NCBI RefSeq assembly: GCF_001907695.1
Contig: NZ_KV880641.1
Span: 124,001 to 188,000, forward strand
Length of the DNA stretch: 64,000 nt
Source: Thalassospira sp. TSL5-1
GTDB taxonomy: Bacteria; Pseudomonadota; Alphaproteobacteria; Rhodospirillales; Thalassospiraceae
Direction of reading: 5' to 3'
The notes under the pieces were generated by a model. It saw nothing but the letters and a program-made list of their open reading frames with translations. It was not told the DNA's origin and ran no database searches. Position numbers and translations under genes: made by a program. This document shows, in pieces, positions 1 to 10,091 of the stretch. Within the stretch, counting starts at the first letter, position 1. Every line of letters begins with the position of its first letter.

Positions 1-790
1 AATAGTTCAGCATCCCGGCCAGTTCGACAATACGCTTAAGCTGCAATTCACCCCATTTGCCCGATACCGACGAACTGGAGCGCAGCGCGGAACTTAGCGT
101 TTGCGTTTCGCGCGACAGGCGCTGCTGGGATACCACAAGTGACCCCACCTGTTCACGCAATTCGCCATATGCCTGCTTGCGGGAATTTTCAAGTTCATTG
201 ACCTTGATATCAAAGGCCTCCAGCCGCTCTTTGATGGGTTTGACCAGGCCGTCAATCGCCTGCTGGCGTTTTTCAAGGTCGCCCTTGGCCCCTTCCTGCA
301 GGCGCGAGAAACTTTCGCGGGCCATTTTCATGAATTCGTCGTTATTGACCTTCAACGCATCCGATGACAGCGCCTTGAAACTATCGAGCAGTTTGACCCG
401 CGCATCATCCAGCATCTGAAGTTTTTCCTGGGCGGCTTCGCGTTCCTTTTCGAGCGCGGTTTCCAGCTCCGCGCCTTTTTCGCGCCAATGTTCCAGCGAT
501 GTGCGCAATTCGCGAATTTCGCTTTCCAGCCCCGGTACCCGGTTGGCCGTGGTTTCAGCAATGGCACGTTTTTCGGCAACCGTATCAAACCGGTCACGCA
601 ACTGGGCCAGTTCGCTTGCCAAATCGCGGCGGGTGGCTTCGGCCTGTTCAAGCTGGGCGGCCAACAGCGCCTGATGCGATTCAGCCTCGGCCCGGGCCGA
701 TTCCCGCGCCCGTTTGACCAGTTGCGCACTGAAAACCAGCGACACCACCAAAACCACAATGCCGCCGACGGCCAAAGAAACCGGATCCAT
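1..790 (-). CDS. rmuC: DNA recombination protein RmuC, N-terminal part (runs off the left edge)
   Basis: This open frame starts at an ATG at 790 and is still open at base 1, so about 263 N-terminal residues are visible and the C-terminal half lies outside the window. The protein begins with one hydrophobic segment (about residues 5-18, rich in Val, Leu and Gly). A long coiled coil rich in Glu, Arg, Gln and Ala follows to about residue 150, and then the start of the RmuC domain (segments such as MARESFSRLQEGAKGDLEKR and VKPIKERLEAF). This layout is typical of RmuC, an inner-membrane-anchored, nuclease-like protein that limits recombination at inverted repeats. The domain call comes from family knowledge; the nuclease-like core itself is not in view. 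It lies downstream of the racemase-like gene on the same strand, with a hairpin between them, so it probably has its own promoter. Confidence 0.85.
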   Translation of the reverse strand, partial: MDPVSLAVGGIVVLVVSLVFSAQLVKRARESARAEAESHQALLAAQLEQAEATRRDLASELAQLRDRFDTVAEKRAIAETTANRVPGLESEIRELRTSLEHWREKGAELETALEKEREAAQEKLQMLDDARVKLLDSFKALSSDALKVNNDEFMKMARESFSRLQEGAKGDLEKRQQAIDGLVKPIKERLEAFDIKVNELENSRKQAYGELREQVGSLVVSQQRLSRETQTLSSALRSSSSVSGKWGELQLKRIVELAGMLNY

Positions 791-870
791 ATTCACACCA
801 TCTGATTACAGGACAATTCGGTTGTATCTGTTTTGTTCTTATAAATCCAGCCACGCAAACAGCAGCGCCG

Positions 871-896
871 ATAAAGCCGTCAAAAGACGGCTTTAT
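871..896 (-). terminator. Hairpin at the end of the racemase-like gene
   Basis: A perfect 11-bp inverted repeat (ATAAAGCCGTC / GACGGCTTTAT) with an AAAA loop overlaps the stop codon of the racemase-like gene. The T tract after it on the minus strand is weak, so it may be an inefficient or partly Rho-assisted terminator that separates the gene from rmuC. Confidence 0.55.
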
Positions 897-1671
897 GAAT
901 GGGCAAATCCACGCCGATCTGGCGCAACATCTTTTCAAATTCGGCAATTTCAAAACCGGGGGCTTCGGTTGCCACGCCATAGGTAATCCCCTTGCCCATC
1001 GGGCCAATATCAAGGGCATTTACCACGTCATCAGCCGGGTCCAAGAAGGTGCAATTCGGGGCTGCTTCCTCAAAATATCGACGCAGCCACGGCAAATGGG
1101 TGCTTGAAAGCGTCAGCACATCAATTTCCGGGTCAACGGCCAGAATATCGGCCATCAGTTTTTCAACGGTGGCGCGGGTTTCATCGGGTTTAAACAGGAA
1201 ATCACCATTTTCAACATGGTCAATCGCGCCCGATGCGTTAAAGCCCGTAACCGTCGCCTGCCCGGCAAATGGCGCCACAAACTGTGCAAACATGTCGCTA
1301 TCAATTAACGATGCCACCCCCATCACCGCAACATGCCCGCTCGCCGATGCCGCAATAGCGGCCAGCACGGGTGGCAGAACCCCGCTCACCGGTGTTGATG
1401 TCAGCTTTTGTACATCGTTTAACACCATGATCGAGGGGGCATTGGACGCAATAACAATGCCCGACGGGTTAAAATTATTCAAATAATCAATGGTCTGACG
1501 CATGACCTCCAGCAACGATGCCGCATTTTTGCGACCATAGGGAAAACTGGCGCGATCGGCAAAATAGACGATATCCTTTTGCGGCCATTTTTCGCGAATC
1601 TTCGCAACAATTGAATAACTGCCGATTCCCGCATCAAATACGGCAACCGGCGCAACAAGTTCCGGTATCAT
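880..1671 (-). CDS. Asp/Glu racemase superfamily protein with Ser in place of both catalytic Cys
   Basis: This 263-residue protein has the length and layout of glutamate racemase (MurI), which makes D-glutamate for peptidoglycan. The N-terminal motif is FDAGIGSYS (Asp13; MurI has D-S-G-x-G-G). YFADRASFPYGRK at about residues 36-48 matches the substrate-loop segment that ends in PYG in MurI. The two catalytic cysteine motifs are altered: ASNAPS (Ser76) replaces the usual C-N-T-A, and LSSTHLPWL (Ser190) replaces G-C-T-H-Y-P. The codons are TCC and AGC, so one base change would not hide a Cys in both. The ATG at 1671 is chosen because homology begins there; an upstream extension to 1734 shows none. 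It may be a non-racemising relative, a sensor, or an enzyme using another mechanism. It is divergent from acs. Confidence 0.75.
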   Translation of the reverse strand: MIPELVAPVAVFDAGIGSYSIVAKIREKWPQKDIVYFADRASFPYGRKNAASLLEVMRQTIDYLNNFNPSGIVIASNAPSIMVLNDVQKLTSTPVSGVLPPVLAAIAASASGHVAVMGVASLIDSDMFAQFVAPFAGQATVTGFNASGAIDHVENGDFLFKPDETRATVEKLMADILAVDPEIDVLTLSSTHLPWLRRYFEEAAPNCTFLDPADDVVNALDIGPMGKGITYGVATEAPGFEIAEFEKMLRQIGVDLPIHKAVF

Positions 1672-2154
1672 GATCAAACCCTGTTTACGAGACGATCTGT
1701 GGTTTAACGCTGGGCGCACACGATTTGCGACCAAAAAAGGAAAATAATGCCAATTTCGCCTGTGCCACTGGCGAAACCGGAAAATTGTGACTATGCTTCA
1801 AGCATCTATTCAGGAAACGGCTTTTTAAAAACAACAACCGCCAGCGGATGCAAAACGCTCCCAAACGTCCATCCAAATGGCGTCATCACAATCTTATTCC
1901 CAGGCAAAGGGCAACTTTGCTGTCTTGCGGCACCCGTCTTAAGTTGTATTCCCTGAATATGTTCTGCGCACTAGCATAGGGCGCAAGCGACAGGTCTCGT
2001 TTGACCGGCTTTCCGTAACGGAAGGCTGTCAGGCACAGCCAGGCGGGAAACTGGACCGCACCGAATTTTCACACCGGTGCACATACCCTGGTCTTTGCGG
2101 GCGGGTATGCGGTGTGAACGCATAGACAACAGGAAACGAACAAGAGGCTTAACA
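1672..2154. other. Divergent intergenic region between the racemase-like gene and acs
   Basis: No convincing gene is present; short open frames here lack a ribosome site and recognisable features. The region should carry the promoters of both divergent genes. It contains a small palindrome TTCCGTAACGGAA at 2011-2023 and, closer to acs, a long hairpin that is listed separately. Confidence 0.5.
2068..2118 (+). promoter_or_regulatory. Long two-part stem-loop in the acs leader
   Basis: TTCACACC (2068-2075) pairs with GGTGTGAA (2111-2118), and CATACCC (2082-2088) pairs with GGGTATG (2103-2109). Together they form a 15-bp stem with one asymmetric internal loop and a 14-nt apical loop. The stem ends 36 nt before the acs start codon. 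It is not followed by a T tract, so it looks like an RNA leader structure or a protein-binding inverted repeat and not a terminator. Confidence 0.5.
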
Positions 2155-4098
<1,944 letters not shown>

Positions 4099-4136
4099 TC
4101 CCGGTTTTAATCACGGTTTCATCATCCTTTCACAAA

Positions 4137-4170
4137 GGGGCGGCATCGTTTGGCGGTGCCGCCCTTTTTT
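4137..4170 (+). terminator. Rho-independent terminator of acs
   Basis: GGGCGGCA pairs with TGCCGCCC around an 11-nt loop and is followed directly by six T residues. It lies about 40 bases after the acs stop. Confidence 0.9.
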
Positions 4171-4553
4171 GAGCCAAACACACCTGTTTACGCCTGCGAC
4201 CCTTACCTTCCCAATCATCCCCAACACAATCCCAAACGCCTTTTGCACGGTCATCTGCATGTCTGCACCCCGCAGGGGAAAGGCAGGCAAGGTTGTGTTT
4301 TGGGCGAAATTGGGGTAGGTACAAGCCGCTGCAATGCAGCATGTGATTTGAATAATTATGGATTTTGGTTCGATGTAGGGGGCCGCCCGATTAATCACTG
4401 CCCAGCAAGTGCGACGAAAATTTCTTCCCGGCGCCTGTTTTATGTGGGGCAACACGGCACCTGATTAACCGATTATCCCGGATTTTCGCAAATTCCGTTA
4501 CAAGACGACCCGCGCCCATCGACGCGGGACGGGGGACGACTGGAGATATTCCT
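4171..4553 (+). other. Leader and promoter region of the SulP-Usp operon
   Basis: No gene is supported in this 380-base stretch. A small GC hairpin (CCCGCG at 4509-4514 with CGCGGG at 4523-4528) sits about 25 bases before the GTG start of the SulP gene and could affect translation. Nothing else recognisable was seen. Confidence 0.4.
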
Positions 4554-6050
4554 GTGAACACCGATTTTCTTCCGAAATTGCGCGCCGAATGGCTGGGCAA
4601 TATTCGCAATGACGTATTATCCGCTATGGTTGTTGGCCTGGCGCTGATTCCCGAAGCCATCGCCTTTTCCATTATTGCCGGGGTTGACCCCAAGGTCGGC
4701 CTGTATGCGTCATTCTCTATTGCCGTAATTACCGCCATTTTTGGCGGTCGCCCCGGCATGATTTCAGCCGCAACTGCCGCAACCGCCGTTTTGATGGGCT
4801 CGCTTGTGCGTGAACACGGGCTGGATTACCTGCTGGCCGCAACGGTGTTGGCCGGTATTTTACAAATGCTGGCGGGCCTGCTGCGGCTGGGAAACCTGAT
4901 GCAGTTTGTTTCCAAATCCGTCCTGACCGGATTTGTCAACGCCCTGGCGATCGTGATTTTCATGGCCCAGTTACCGGAACTGATCAATGTGCCGTGGGTG
5001 ACATATGTGATGGTGGCCGGTGGCCTTGCCATCATTTACCTGTTCCCGCGCATCACCAAGGCCATTCCCTCGCCGCTGGTCTCCATTGTCGTGCTAACCA
5101 CGATCTCCCTATTCATTGATGCCGATTTCCACACCGTTGGCGATATGGGCGCATTGCCCGACGCTTTCCCGGCCTTTGGTATTCCCAATGTGCCATTCAA
5201 CCTTGATACTTTACTGATCATTCTGCCCTATTCCGCCGGGGTTGCGACCGTTGGCCTGCTGGAATCCCTGATGACGGCGACTATCATTGATGATTTGACC
5301 GATACCCCGTCAAACCGTACGCGCGAATGTTACGGTCAGGGCATTGCAAACTTTTTTACCGGCTTTATTGGCGGCATGGCCGGTTGCGCCATGATCGGCC
5401 AGTCGGTGATCAACATCAAATCGGGTGGCCGCACCCGCCTTTCAACAATGTTGGCCGGTATTTTCCTGCTGATTCTGGTGGTGGTTCTGGGTGATCTGGT
5501 CAGCATCATTCCGATGGCGGCCCTGGTTGCCATCATGATCATGGTTTCGATCGGTACCTTTAGCTGGTCCTCGATCAAAAACCTGAAAACACATCCGCGC
5601 AGTTCGTCTATCGTGATGCTGGCAACTGTGGTGGCTGTTGTCGCAAACCCTACCCATAACCTGGCAATTGGCGTTCTGGTTGGTGTGTTGCTGTCGAGTA
5701 TTTTCTTTGCCTGGAAAGTCTCGCAAATCTTTCGGGTCCGCAGCGAAATTTCCAATGATGGTGCAACACGCACCTATCATGTCGAAGGGCAAATCTTCTT
5801 TGCCTCGGTCGAGCGTTTTTCCAAGGCTTTTGATTTCCGCGAAGCCCTTGATAAAGTCGTTATTGATGTCACCCACGCCCATATCTGGGATATTTCCAGC
5901 GTTTCGGCACTGGACATGGTGGTGATGAAATTCCGCCGCGAAGGGGCCGAGGTTGAATTGATCGGCCTCAATGAAGCAAGCGAAACAATCGTCGACAAAC
6001 TTGCCATCCATGACAAGCCGGGCGCGTTTGAACGCCTTGCAGGCCACTAG
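4554..6050 (+). CDS. SulP-family anion transporter with C-terminal STAS domain
   Basis: This 498-residue inner-membrane protein belongs to the SulP/SLC26 family, which moves sulfate, bicarbonate or other small anions. About ten to eleven hydrophobic helices fill residues 20-390, including the family-like N-terminal segment [19 protein letters not shown] and the [14 protein letters not shown] segment. Residues from about 400 form a STAS domain ([20 protein letters not shown]). It starts at a GTG preceded by GGAG. The universal stress protein gene follows after 17 bases and is almost certainly cotranscribed. Many bacterial SulP genes are paired or fused with carbonic anhydrase or Usp domains, so an ATP- or stress-linked control of transport is plausible. 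The substrate cannot be told from the sequence. Confidence 0.92.
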   Translation: MNTDFLPKLRAEWLGNIRNDVLSAMVVGLALIPEAIAFSIIAGVDPKVGLYASFSIAVITAIFGGRPGMISAATAATAVLMGSLVREHGLDYLLAATVLAGILQMLAGLLRLGNLMQFVSKSVLTGFVNALAIVIFMAQLPELINVPWVTYVMVAGGLAIIYLFPRITKAIPSPLVSIVVLTTISLFIDADFHTVGDMGALPDAFPAFGIPNVPFNLDTLLIILPYSAGVATVGLLESLMTATIIDDLTDTPSNRTRECYGQGIANFFTGFIGGMAGCAMIGQSVINIKSGGRTRLSTMLAGIFLLILVVVLGDLVSIIPMAALVAIMIMVSIGTFSWSSIKNLKTHPRSSSIVMLATVVAVVANPTHNLAIGVLVGVLLSSIFFAWKVSQIFRVRSEISNDGATRTYHVEGQIFFASVERFSKAFDFREALDKVVIDVTHAHIWDISSVSALDMVVMKFRREGAEVELIGLNEASETIVDKLAIHDKPGAFERLAGH

Positions 6051-6067
6051 GGAAGGACGCAACCATC

Positions 6068-6922
6068 ATGACCAAGCTTATCGCCCTGATTGACGGTTCA
6101 ATCTATTCCAACAGCGTGTGTGACCACGCCGCCTGGATTGCCGAACGCATCGAGGCATCCGTGTCACTGGTACATGTGCTGGGCCGTCGCCATGCTGCCG
6201 GCGAACAGGCCGATTTTTCCGGCAACCTGAAACTGGGTGCACGCAGTGCACTGTTACAGGAACTGGCCGACCTGGATGCGCAAAAAAGCAAACTGGCCCT
6301 GCAACATGGCCGCTTGCTGCTGGCGGAGGCCAGTGAACATATCCGTGAACAAAGCGCGATTGAGGTCGAGACCAAACTCCGCCACGGCGATTTGATCGAA
6401 ACCATTGGCGAATTTGAACAGGATGCCGGTCTGATCATAATTGGCAAACGCGGCGAAGCAGCTGATTTTGCCAAGAACCATTTGGGGTCCAACCTGGAGC
6501 GTGTGGTGCGCGGGGCGACCAAACCGGTTTTGGTCACATCACGCGCCTTTAAACCGATTGAAAAATTCGTCATCGCCTTTGATGGCGGCCCCAGTGTGAT
6601 GAAGGCCGTTAATCACATCGCCCAAAGCAAGCTGTTTAAGGGCCTCTCCTGCCTGCTTTTGGCGGCGGGCGAGCTTAACAAAGATGCCCGCCAGTCGCTT
6701 GACGACGCGGTTGCCATCCTGAACGCCGCCGGGATTAACGCCGAAAGCGCCACCGAAAAGGGGGATGCCGAGACCGTGATCAAAACCCGCATCGAAAATG
6801 ACAAGTTCGATCTTCTGGTGATGGGGGCCTATGGTCATTCGCGCATTCGCAACCTGATTATCGGCAGCACCACCACCGAAATGGTACGATCCTGCCATGT
6901 GCCGGTGATGCTGTTCCGCTAA
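6068..6922 (+). CDS. Universal stress protein with two tandem UspA domains
   Basis: This 284-residue cytoplasmic protein has two Usp folds in a row (about residues 1-155 and 158-284). The second domain carries the ATP-binding signature G-x2-G-x9-G-S/T as GAYGHSRIRNLIIGST, so it should bind nucleotide. The first has GKRGEAADFAKNHLGS, with a similar but less regular pattern. The gene starts 17 bases after the SulP transporter and ends at a strong terminator, so the two form a two-gene operon. Tandem Usp proteins often act as regulators or ligand-holding partners of transporters; that role is inferred here from the pairing. Confidence 0.92.
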   Translation: MTKLIALIDGSIYSNSVCDHAAWIAERIEASVSLVHVLGRRHAAGEQADFSGNLKLGARSALLQELADLDAQKSKLALQHGRLLLAEASEHIREQSAIEVETKLRHGDLIETIGEFEQDAGLIIIGKRGEAADFAKNHLGSNLERVVRGATKPVLVTSRAFKPIEKFVIAFDGGPSVMKAVNHIAQSKLFKGLSCLLLAAGELNKDARQSLDDAVAILNAAGINAESATEKGDAETVIKTRIENDKFDLLVMGAYGHSRIRNLIIGSTTTEMVRSCHVPVMLFR

Positions 6923-6946
6923 TTCGCATCCGCCGAACACTGACGC

Positions 6947-6983
6947 AAAAGGCGCGCAACCGTTTTGGTTTGTGCGCCTTTTT
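6947..6983 (+). terminator. Terminator of the SulP-Usp operon
   Basis: AAAAGGCGCGCAACC pairs, with one mismatch region, with GGTTTGTGCGCCTTTTT around a short loop. The 3' arm runs into a T tract. Confidence 0.88.
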
Positions 6984-7004
6984 GATTTTTACAGCCCCAA
7001 AAAG

Positions 7005-7026
7005 GACCTCGATCGCGATCAAGGTC
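7005..7026. promoter_or_regulatory. Imperfect palindrome upstream of the exported hydrolase gene
   Basis: GACCT and AGGTC flank the perfect 10-bp palindrome GATCGCGATC. The 22-bp site lies 66 bases before the hydrolase start and just after the preceding terminator, where an operator would be expected. No regulator can be assigned. Confidence 0.35.
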
Positions 7027-7091
7027 GCACCATCTGGCACGTTTGGCGCACATTAAGGACATCCCTTCCACCGATCACCAAAGGTCCTTTC

Positions 7092-8156
7092 ATGTTACGC
7101 CGTCGCCAAATCGCTTTTTTCACCCTCATGATCCTGGGCGCATCGTCCCTGTTTTGCAGCAATGCGCACGCAGACCAGCCCCGCCATGAAACCGGGTTTC
7201 AAAAACTGGAAATTCCGGCCAGCGACCAGGGCCGGGCACTTTCCGGGGCAATCTGGTATCCAACCGAAAATGTAACCCACACAACAGCGACCCTGATCGC
7301 GGATAATGCCGCCTTTGTCGGCGAGAAAGCCATTATCGATGCCGCCCCCGATGCGCAACCGCATCCCCTTATTGTGCTGTCGCACGGTTTTGGCGGCAAC
7401 TGGCGCAATCAGGCCTGGCTGGCAACATCGCTGGCTCAGGCCGGATATATTGTCGCCGCTATCAACCATCCCGGCACCACCAGCCGTGACCTTGAACCGC
7501 TTAAAGGGGCCCGCCTGTGGCAGCGCCCAGCTGATATTTCGCATCTCGTTACCGCACTGGAGCAGGATGCCCGATGGGCGCCGCATATCGATACGTCTGA
7601 CATTTCAGCCATCGGACATTCACTGGGCGGCTGGACCGTTCTGGAACTGGCGGGTGCGCGCATGGATGCCGACAAAATGGCGCAAGATTGCCAGCGTCAC
7701 CCCGAATTGGCCGCTTGCGACGTTGTCCGCGACTTTGCCATTGGCAAAACGGCAACGGATCGCACAAACCTGGAACAGAATTTACGCGACCCGCGCATCA
7801 AACGGGTGATCTCGCTTGATCTTGGCCTGGCGCGCGGCTTTAGCGAGGATAGCCTCGGCCACATCACCATTCCAACCCTGGTCATCGCAGCAGGCAGCCC
7901 CAACCCCAAACTCCCGGCAAAACTTGAATCGCGTTATCTGTTTGATCATTTGCCAGCCAAATACCGTACATTAATCGTACTGGAAAACGCCGCCCATTTC
8001 AGCTTCCTGCAAAGCTGCAAGCCCAATGCCATTAACCTGCTTGAAGCCGAAAAACCCGGCGATGGAATCATTTGCAAAGACGGCGTCAAGAGCGACCGCC
8101 CGCAAATTCATCAGGAAGTCACGCAACAGGTTCTGGCGTTTTTGGCCCGGCATTAA
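7092..8156 (+). CDS. Exported alpha/beta hydrolase (dienelactone hydrolase / PAF acetylhydrolase-like)
   Basis: This 354-residue serine hydrolase has a signal peptide (basic start, hydrophobic core, cleavage likely after the AHA at about residue 27), so it acts in the periplasm or outside. The nucleophile elbow is GHSLGGW with Ser177. The oxyanion-side motif LSHGFGGNWR is near residue 95, and a C-terminal histidine in NAAHFSF (His302) is the likely third catalytic residue. The fold resembles predicted dienelactone hydrolases and platelet-activating-factor acetylhydrolase-like lipases; the substrate is unknown. The ATG at 7092 is chosen because the signal peptide begins there; the frame extends upstream only into the preceding terminator. 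Its last 38 bases overlap the 3' end of the convergent AraC gene. Confidence 0.85.
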   Translation: MLRRRQIAFFTLMILGASSLFCSNAHADQPRHETGFQKLEIPASDQGRALSGAIWYPTENVTHTTATLIADNAAFVGEKAIIDAAPDAQPHPLIVLSHGFGGNWRNQAWLATSLAQAGYIVAAINHPGTTSRDLEPLKGARLWQRPADISHLVTALEQDARWAPHIDTSDISAIGHSLGGWTVLELAGARMDADKMAQDCQRHPELAACDVVRDFAIGKTATDRTNLEQNLRDPRIKRVISLDLGLARGFSEDSLGHITIPTLVIAAGSPNPKLPAKLESRYLFDHLPAKYRTLIVLENAAHFSFLQSCKPNAINLLEAEKPGDGIICKDGVKSDRPQIHQEVTQQVLAFLARH

Positions 8157-9231
8157 ACGGTGTCGCCAACTTGGCAGGCGTATCGGCATTTTGGCTGCGG
8201 TAATCACGCGGGTTCATGCCCGCCACCCGGCGAAATTCGCGGTTAAAGTTTGATTTGCTTTGAAAACCACAATCAAACTGGATTTCGGTGATGGTTTTGG
8301 CCGTATTGCTTAATAGGTGCATCGCCTCGGCAATGCGATATTCATTGATGATGCAGGAAATATTACGACCATAATAACGATTGATCGCCAGTGAAATTGC
8401 GCGCGCCGGTATCACCGCCCGGCGCGCCAGCCGATCCAGCGTTAAATCAGGATCGTGATATAGCTTGCGGGTTTGCATCAATTGATCAATTTCAGCGGCA
8501 ATATCACGGTCCGATGCCAAGTCTGCCCGGGCCTGCGCTGTCGTGATCGGGGCAGGCGCATCGCCCTTAGCCACGGCACCGGTTTGCTCTGGTGGAGCGA
8601 TGTAGCTGCCAAGGCGGACCAGCAAGAAAACACAAAACGCCAGGATTACCGCATTGCCACTGGCGACAATTTCGCGGGCATGCAGGCCCCGCTGCCAGGC
8701 AAAATCAAGGGCGATGGCGCCATCAATAACGGCTGAGAGCATAAGCACCCCGCCCACCACCGCAACAATACGCCGGGCCGCGCCAATATCGCCAATGCAA
8801 ACATCGCCATAAGACGATTCCCCTGCACCGGCCCGGCGCATCAAAAGCCCGCCATAAACCAGAAACTGCCCACACAGCAAAAAATCAATCGGCGGATACC
8901 AATAGGGCCAGGTTAACGAGCACAGAAAAACCAGTCCGACAAAGGGACCATGCAGCATCAAGCGCCGCAGCGTGATAACCGGACCGTCAAAGCTGGCAAA
9001 ACACAGCCAGGCAATGACCGGCAGCATGGAAGCCAAAACAGGCTGCAAAAAGCGAAAAAACGCACCATCAACCTGCCAGCGCAGCCCCACCGAAACCAGC
9101 AAGACCGCACAGGAAAATGCAAATATTGCCGGGCGACGCACGCCTGGCGACACATCCCAGCGTGCGCAAAGCCGCCCGGCATAAATACCCAATACCAGGG
9201 CAACAACGAATGGCAGGGGAAGGGCAATCAT
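8119..9231 (-). CDS. AraC-family regulator with an N-terminal multi-helix membrane domain
   Basis: This protein of about 370 residues has six or seven hydrophobic helices in its N-terminal 200 residues, then a soluble linker and a C-terminal AraC/XylS DNA-binding domain of about 100 residues. The second helix-turn-helix and signature are clear in ITEIQFDCGFQSKSNFNREF, followed by GMNPRDYR. Membrane-bound AraC proteins of this layout probably sense an envelope or exogenous signal and act at the membrane. The start at 9231 has GGGA eight bases upstream; an ATG at 9267 would add 12 residues. The gene converges on the exported hydrolase gene and overlaps its end by 38 bases, so each transcript is antisense to the end of the other. 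The hydrolase is a possible target, by position only. Confidence 0.85.
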   Translation of the reverse strand: MIALPLPFVVALVLGIYAGRLCARWDVSPGVRRPAIFAFSCAVLLVSVGLRWQVDGAFFRFLQPVLASMLPVIAWLCFASFDGPVITLRRLMLHGPFVGLVFLCSLTWPYWYPPIDFLLCGQFLVYGGLLMRRAGAGESSYGDVCIGDIGAARRIVAVVGGVLMLSAVIDGAIALDFAWQRGLHAREIVASGNAVILAFCVFLLVRLGSYIAPPEQTGAVAKGDAPAPITTAQARADLASDRDIAAEIDQLMQTRKLYHDPDLTLDRLARRAVIPARAISLAINRYYGRNISCIINEYRIAEAMHLLSNTAKTITEIQFDCGFQSKSNFNREFRRVAGMNPRDYRSQNADTPAKLATPFNAGPKTPEPVA

Positions 9232-9310
9232 CAACCGATTCCCATTCGGCCAGCGTTGTGCCGACATTGACCCACTAAAGGCAACGATCTTATCCCTGCA
9301 TCAAAGGGCA

Positions 9311-9319
9311 TTATCCACA
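9311..9319 (+). promoter_or_regulatory. Perfect DnaA-box sequence (isolated)
   Basis: TTATCCACA matches the consensus DnaA box exactly. It lies in the short gap upstream of the AraC gene. No second copy was seen nearby, so it may be a DnaA-titration or regulatory site, or chance. Confidence 0.4.
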
Positions 9320-9357
9320 ACACGAAAGCACATCACGGGCAATGTGCCTGTGATGGA

Positions 9358-9954
9358 TTAATTCAAAATATAACGCCCCATATTTTTATGAATCTGCTTA
9401 CCCAGTTCGCGGTCCAGATCCATCAACAGGGCTGCGGTTTCGTCATAAATCGCTTTTTCACGTTCCGCAACCGACATCGATTCCGAAAGGGTTCGGCTGC
9501 GTTCAACCACAGCAGATATCTCGGCTTTTTGGGTGCCGTCCTGGGTGAGAAGTTCCAGCTTCGCCCCAACCTTCAAATTCACCTTCTGGGACTGATCATC
9601 GGTGAACATGCCCGAAATACCGCCCTTCGTTTGCAAATCCTCGGTGGTAATCGAGGCATCGGTGACGCTATAGCGCAAAATATCGCTCGTCCCTGCCGTT
9701 TCAAGGCGGTCATCAGGCCAGTTCATTGCCATGCGGCCCAGATTAAAGGGCAAATCAGGCTGCAAATCATTGGCCGCAGGCACACCATAGGCCGCGACCT
9801 TTTCAATCGGACCGGCAGAAAATTCAATCGGGGAAAGATGACGCCATGTTACATCCGGGAATGTTTGCACCGGTGCCGTTGTACAGGCCGCCACCAACAT
9901 TGCCATGCCCCCTGCCACTGCCAGGCTAATGCCACGCAAAGACAACCCCATCAT
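9358..9954 (-). CDS. Putative lipoprotein of unknown function
   Basis: This 198-residue protein starts with a lipoprotein signal: a basic residue, a hydrophobic core rich in Ala, Met and Val, then the lipobox LVAAC with Cys24 as the lipidation site. The mature part has no motif I recognise. It is mixed alpha/beta in character, with acidic helical stretches near the C-terminus (SVAEREKAIYDETAALLMDL). The start at 9954 follows AGGAG at a spacing of nine; a second ATG follows directly, and a longer frame upstream would not place the signal peptide at the N-terminus. It is downstream of hslO, which ends in a hairpin inside this gene's leader, so it probably has its own promoter. It may sit in the outer membrane or face the periplasm. 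Confidence 0.75.
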   Translation of the reverse strand: MMGLSLRGISLAVAGGMAMLVAACTTAPVQTFPDVTWRHLSPIEFSAGPIEKVAAYGVPAANDLQPDLPFNLGRMAMNWPDDRLETAGTSDILRYSVTDASITTEDLQTKGGISGMFTDDQSQKVNLKVGAKLELLTQDGTQKAEISAVVERSRTLSESMSVAEREKAIYDETAALLMDLDRELGKQIHKNMGRYILN

Positions 9955-9988
9955 TACCCCGTTCTCCTGCACATTTTCATCACGAAAG

Positions 9989-10011
9989 GAACCGGGGAAA
10001 GCCCCCGGTTC
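9989..10011 (-). terminator. Probable terminator of hslO
   Basis: GAACCGGGG pairs with CCCCGGTTC around a short loop, and the minus strand continues with the pyrimidine-rich TTCCTTTC. It lies about 80 bases after the hslO stop and inside the leader of the lipoprotein gene. Confidence 0.6.
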
Positions 10012-10091
10012 TACCAACTGTCATCGTGACGATGCACAAGGATTAAGGCAAGCCTGTGACGCGCTTAACCACATCAATGACTTATCGGCTT

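Noticed and set aside
1747..1956. 69-codon frame in the racemase/acs gap
   Set aside because: No ribosome site or recognisable feature; the region more likely holds promoters.
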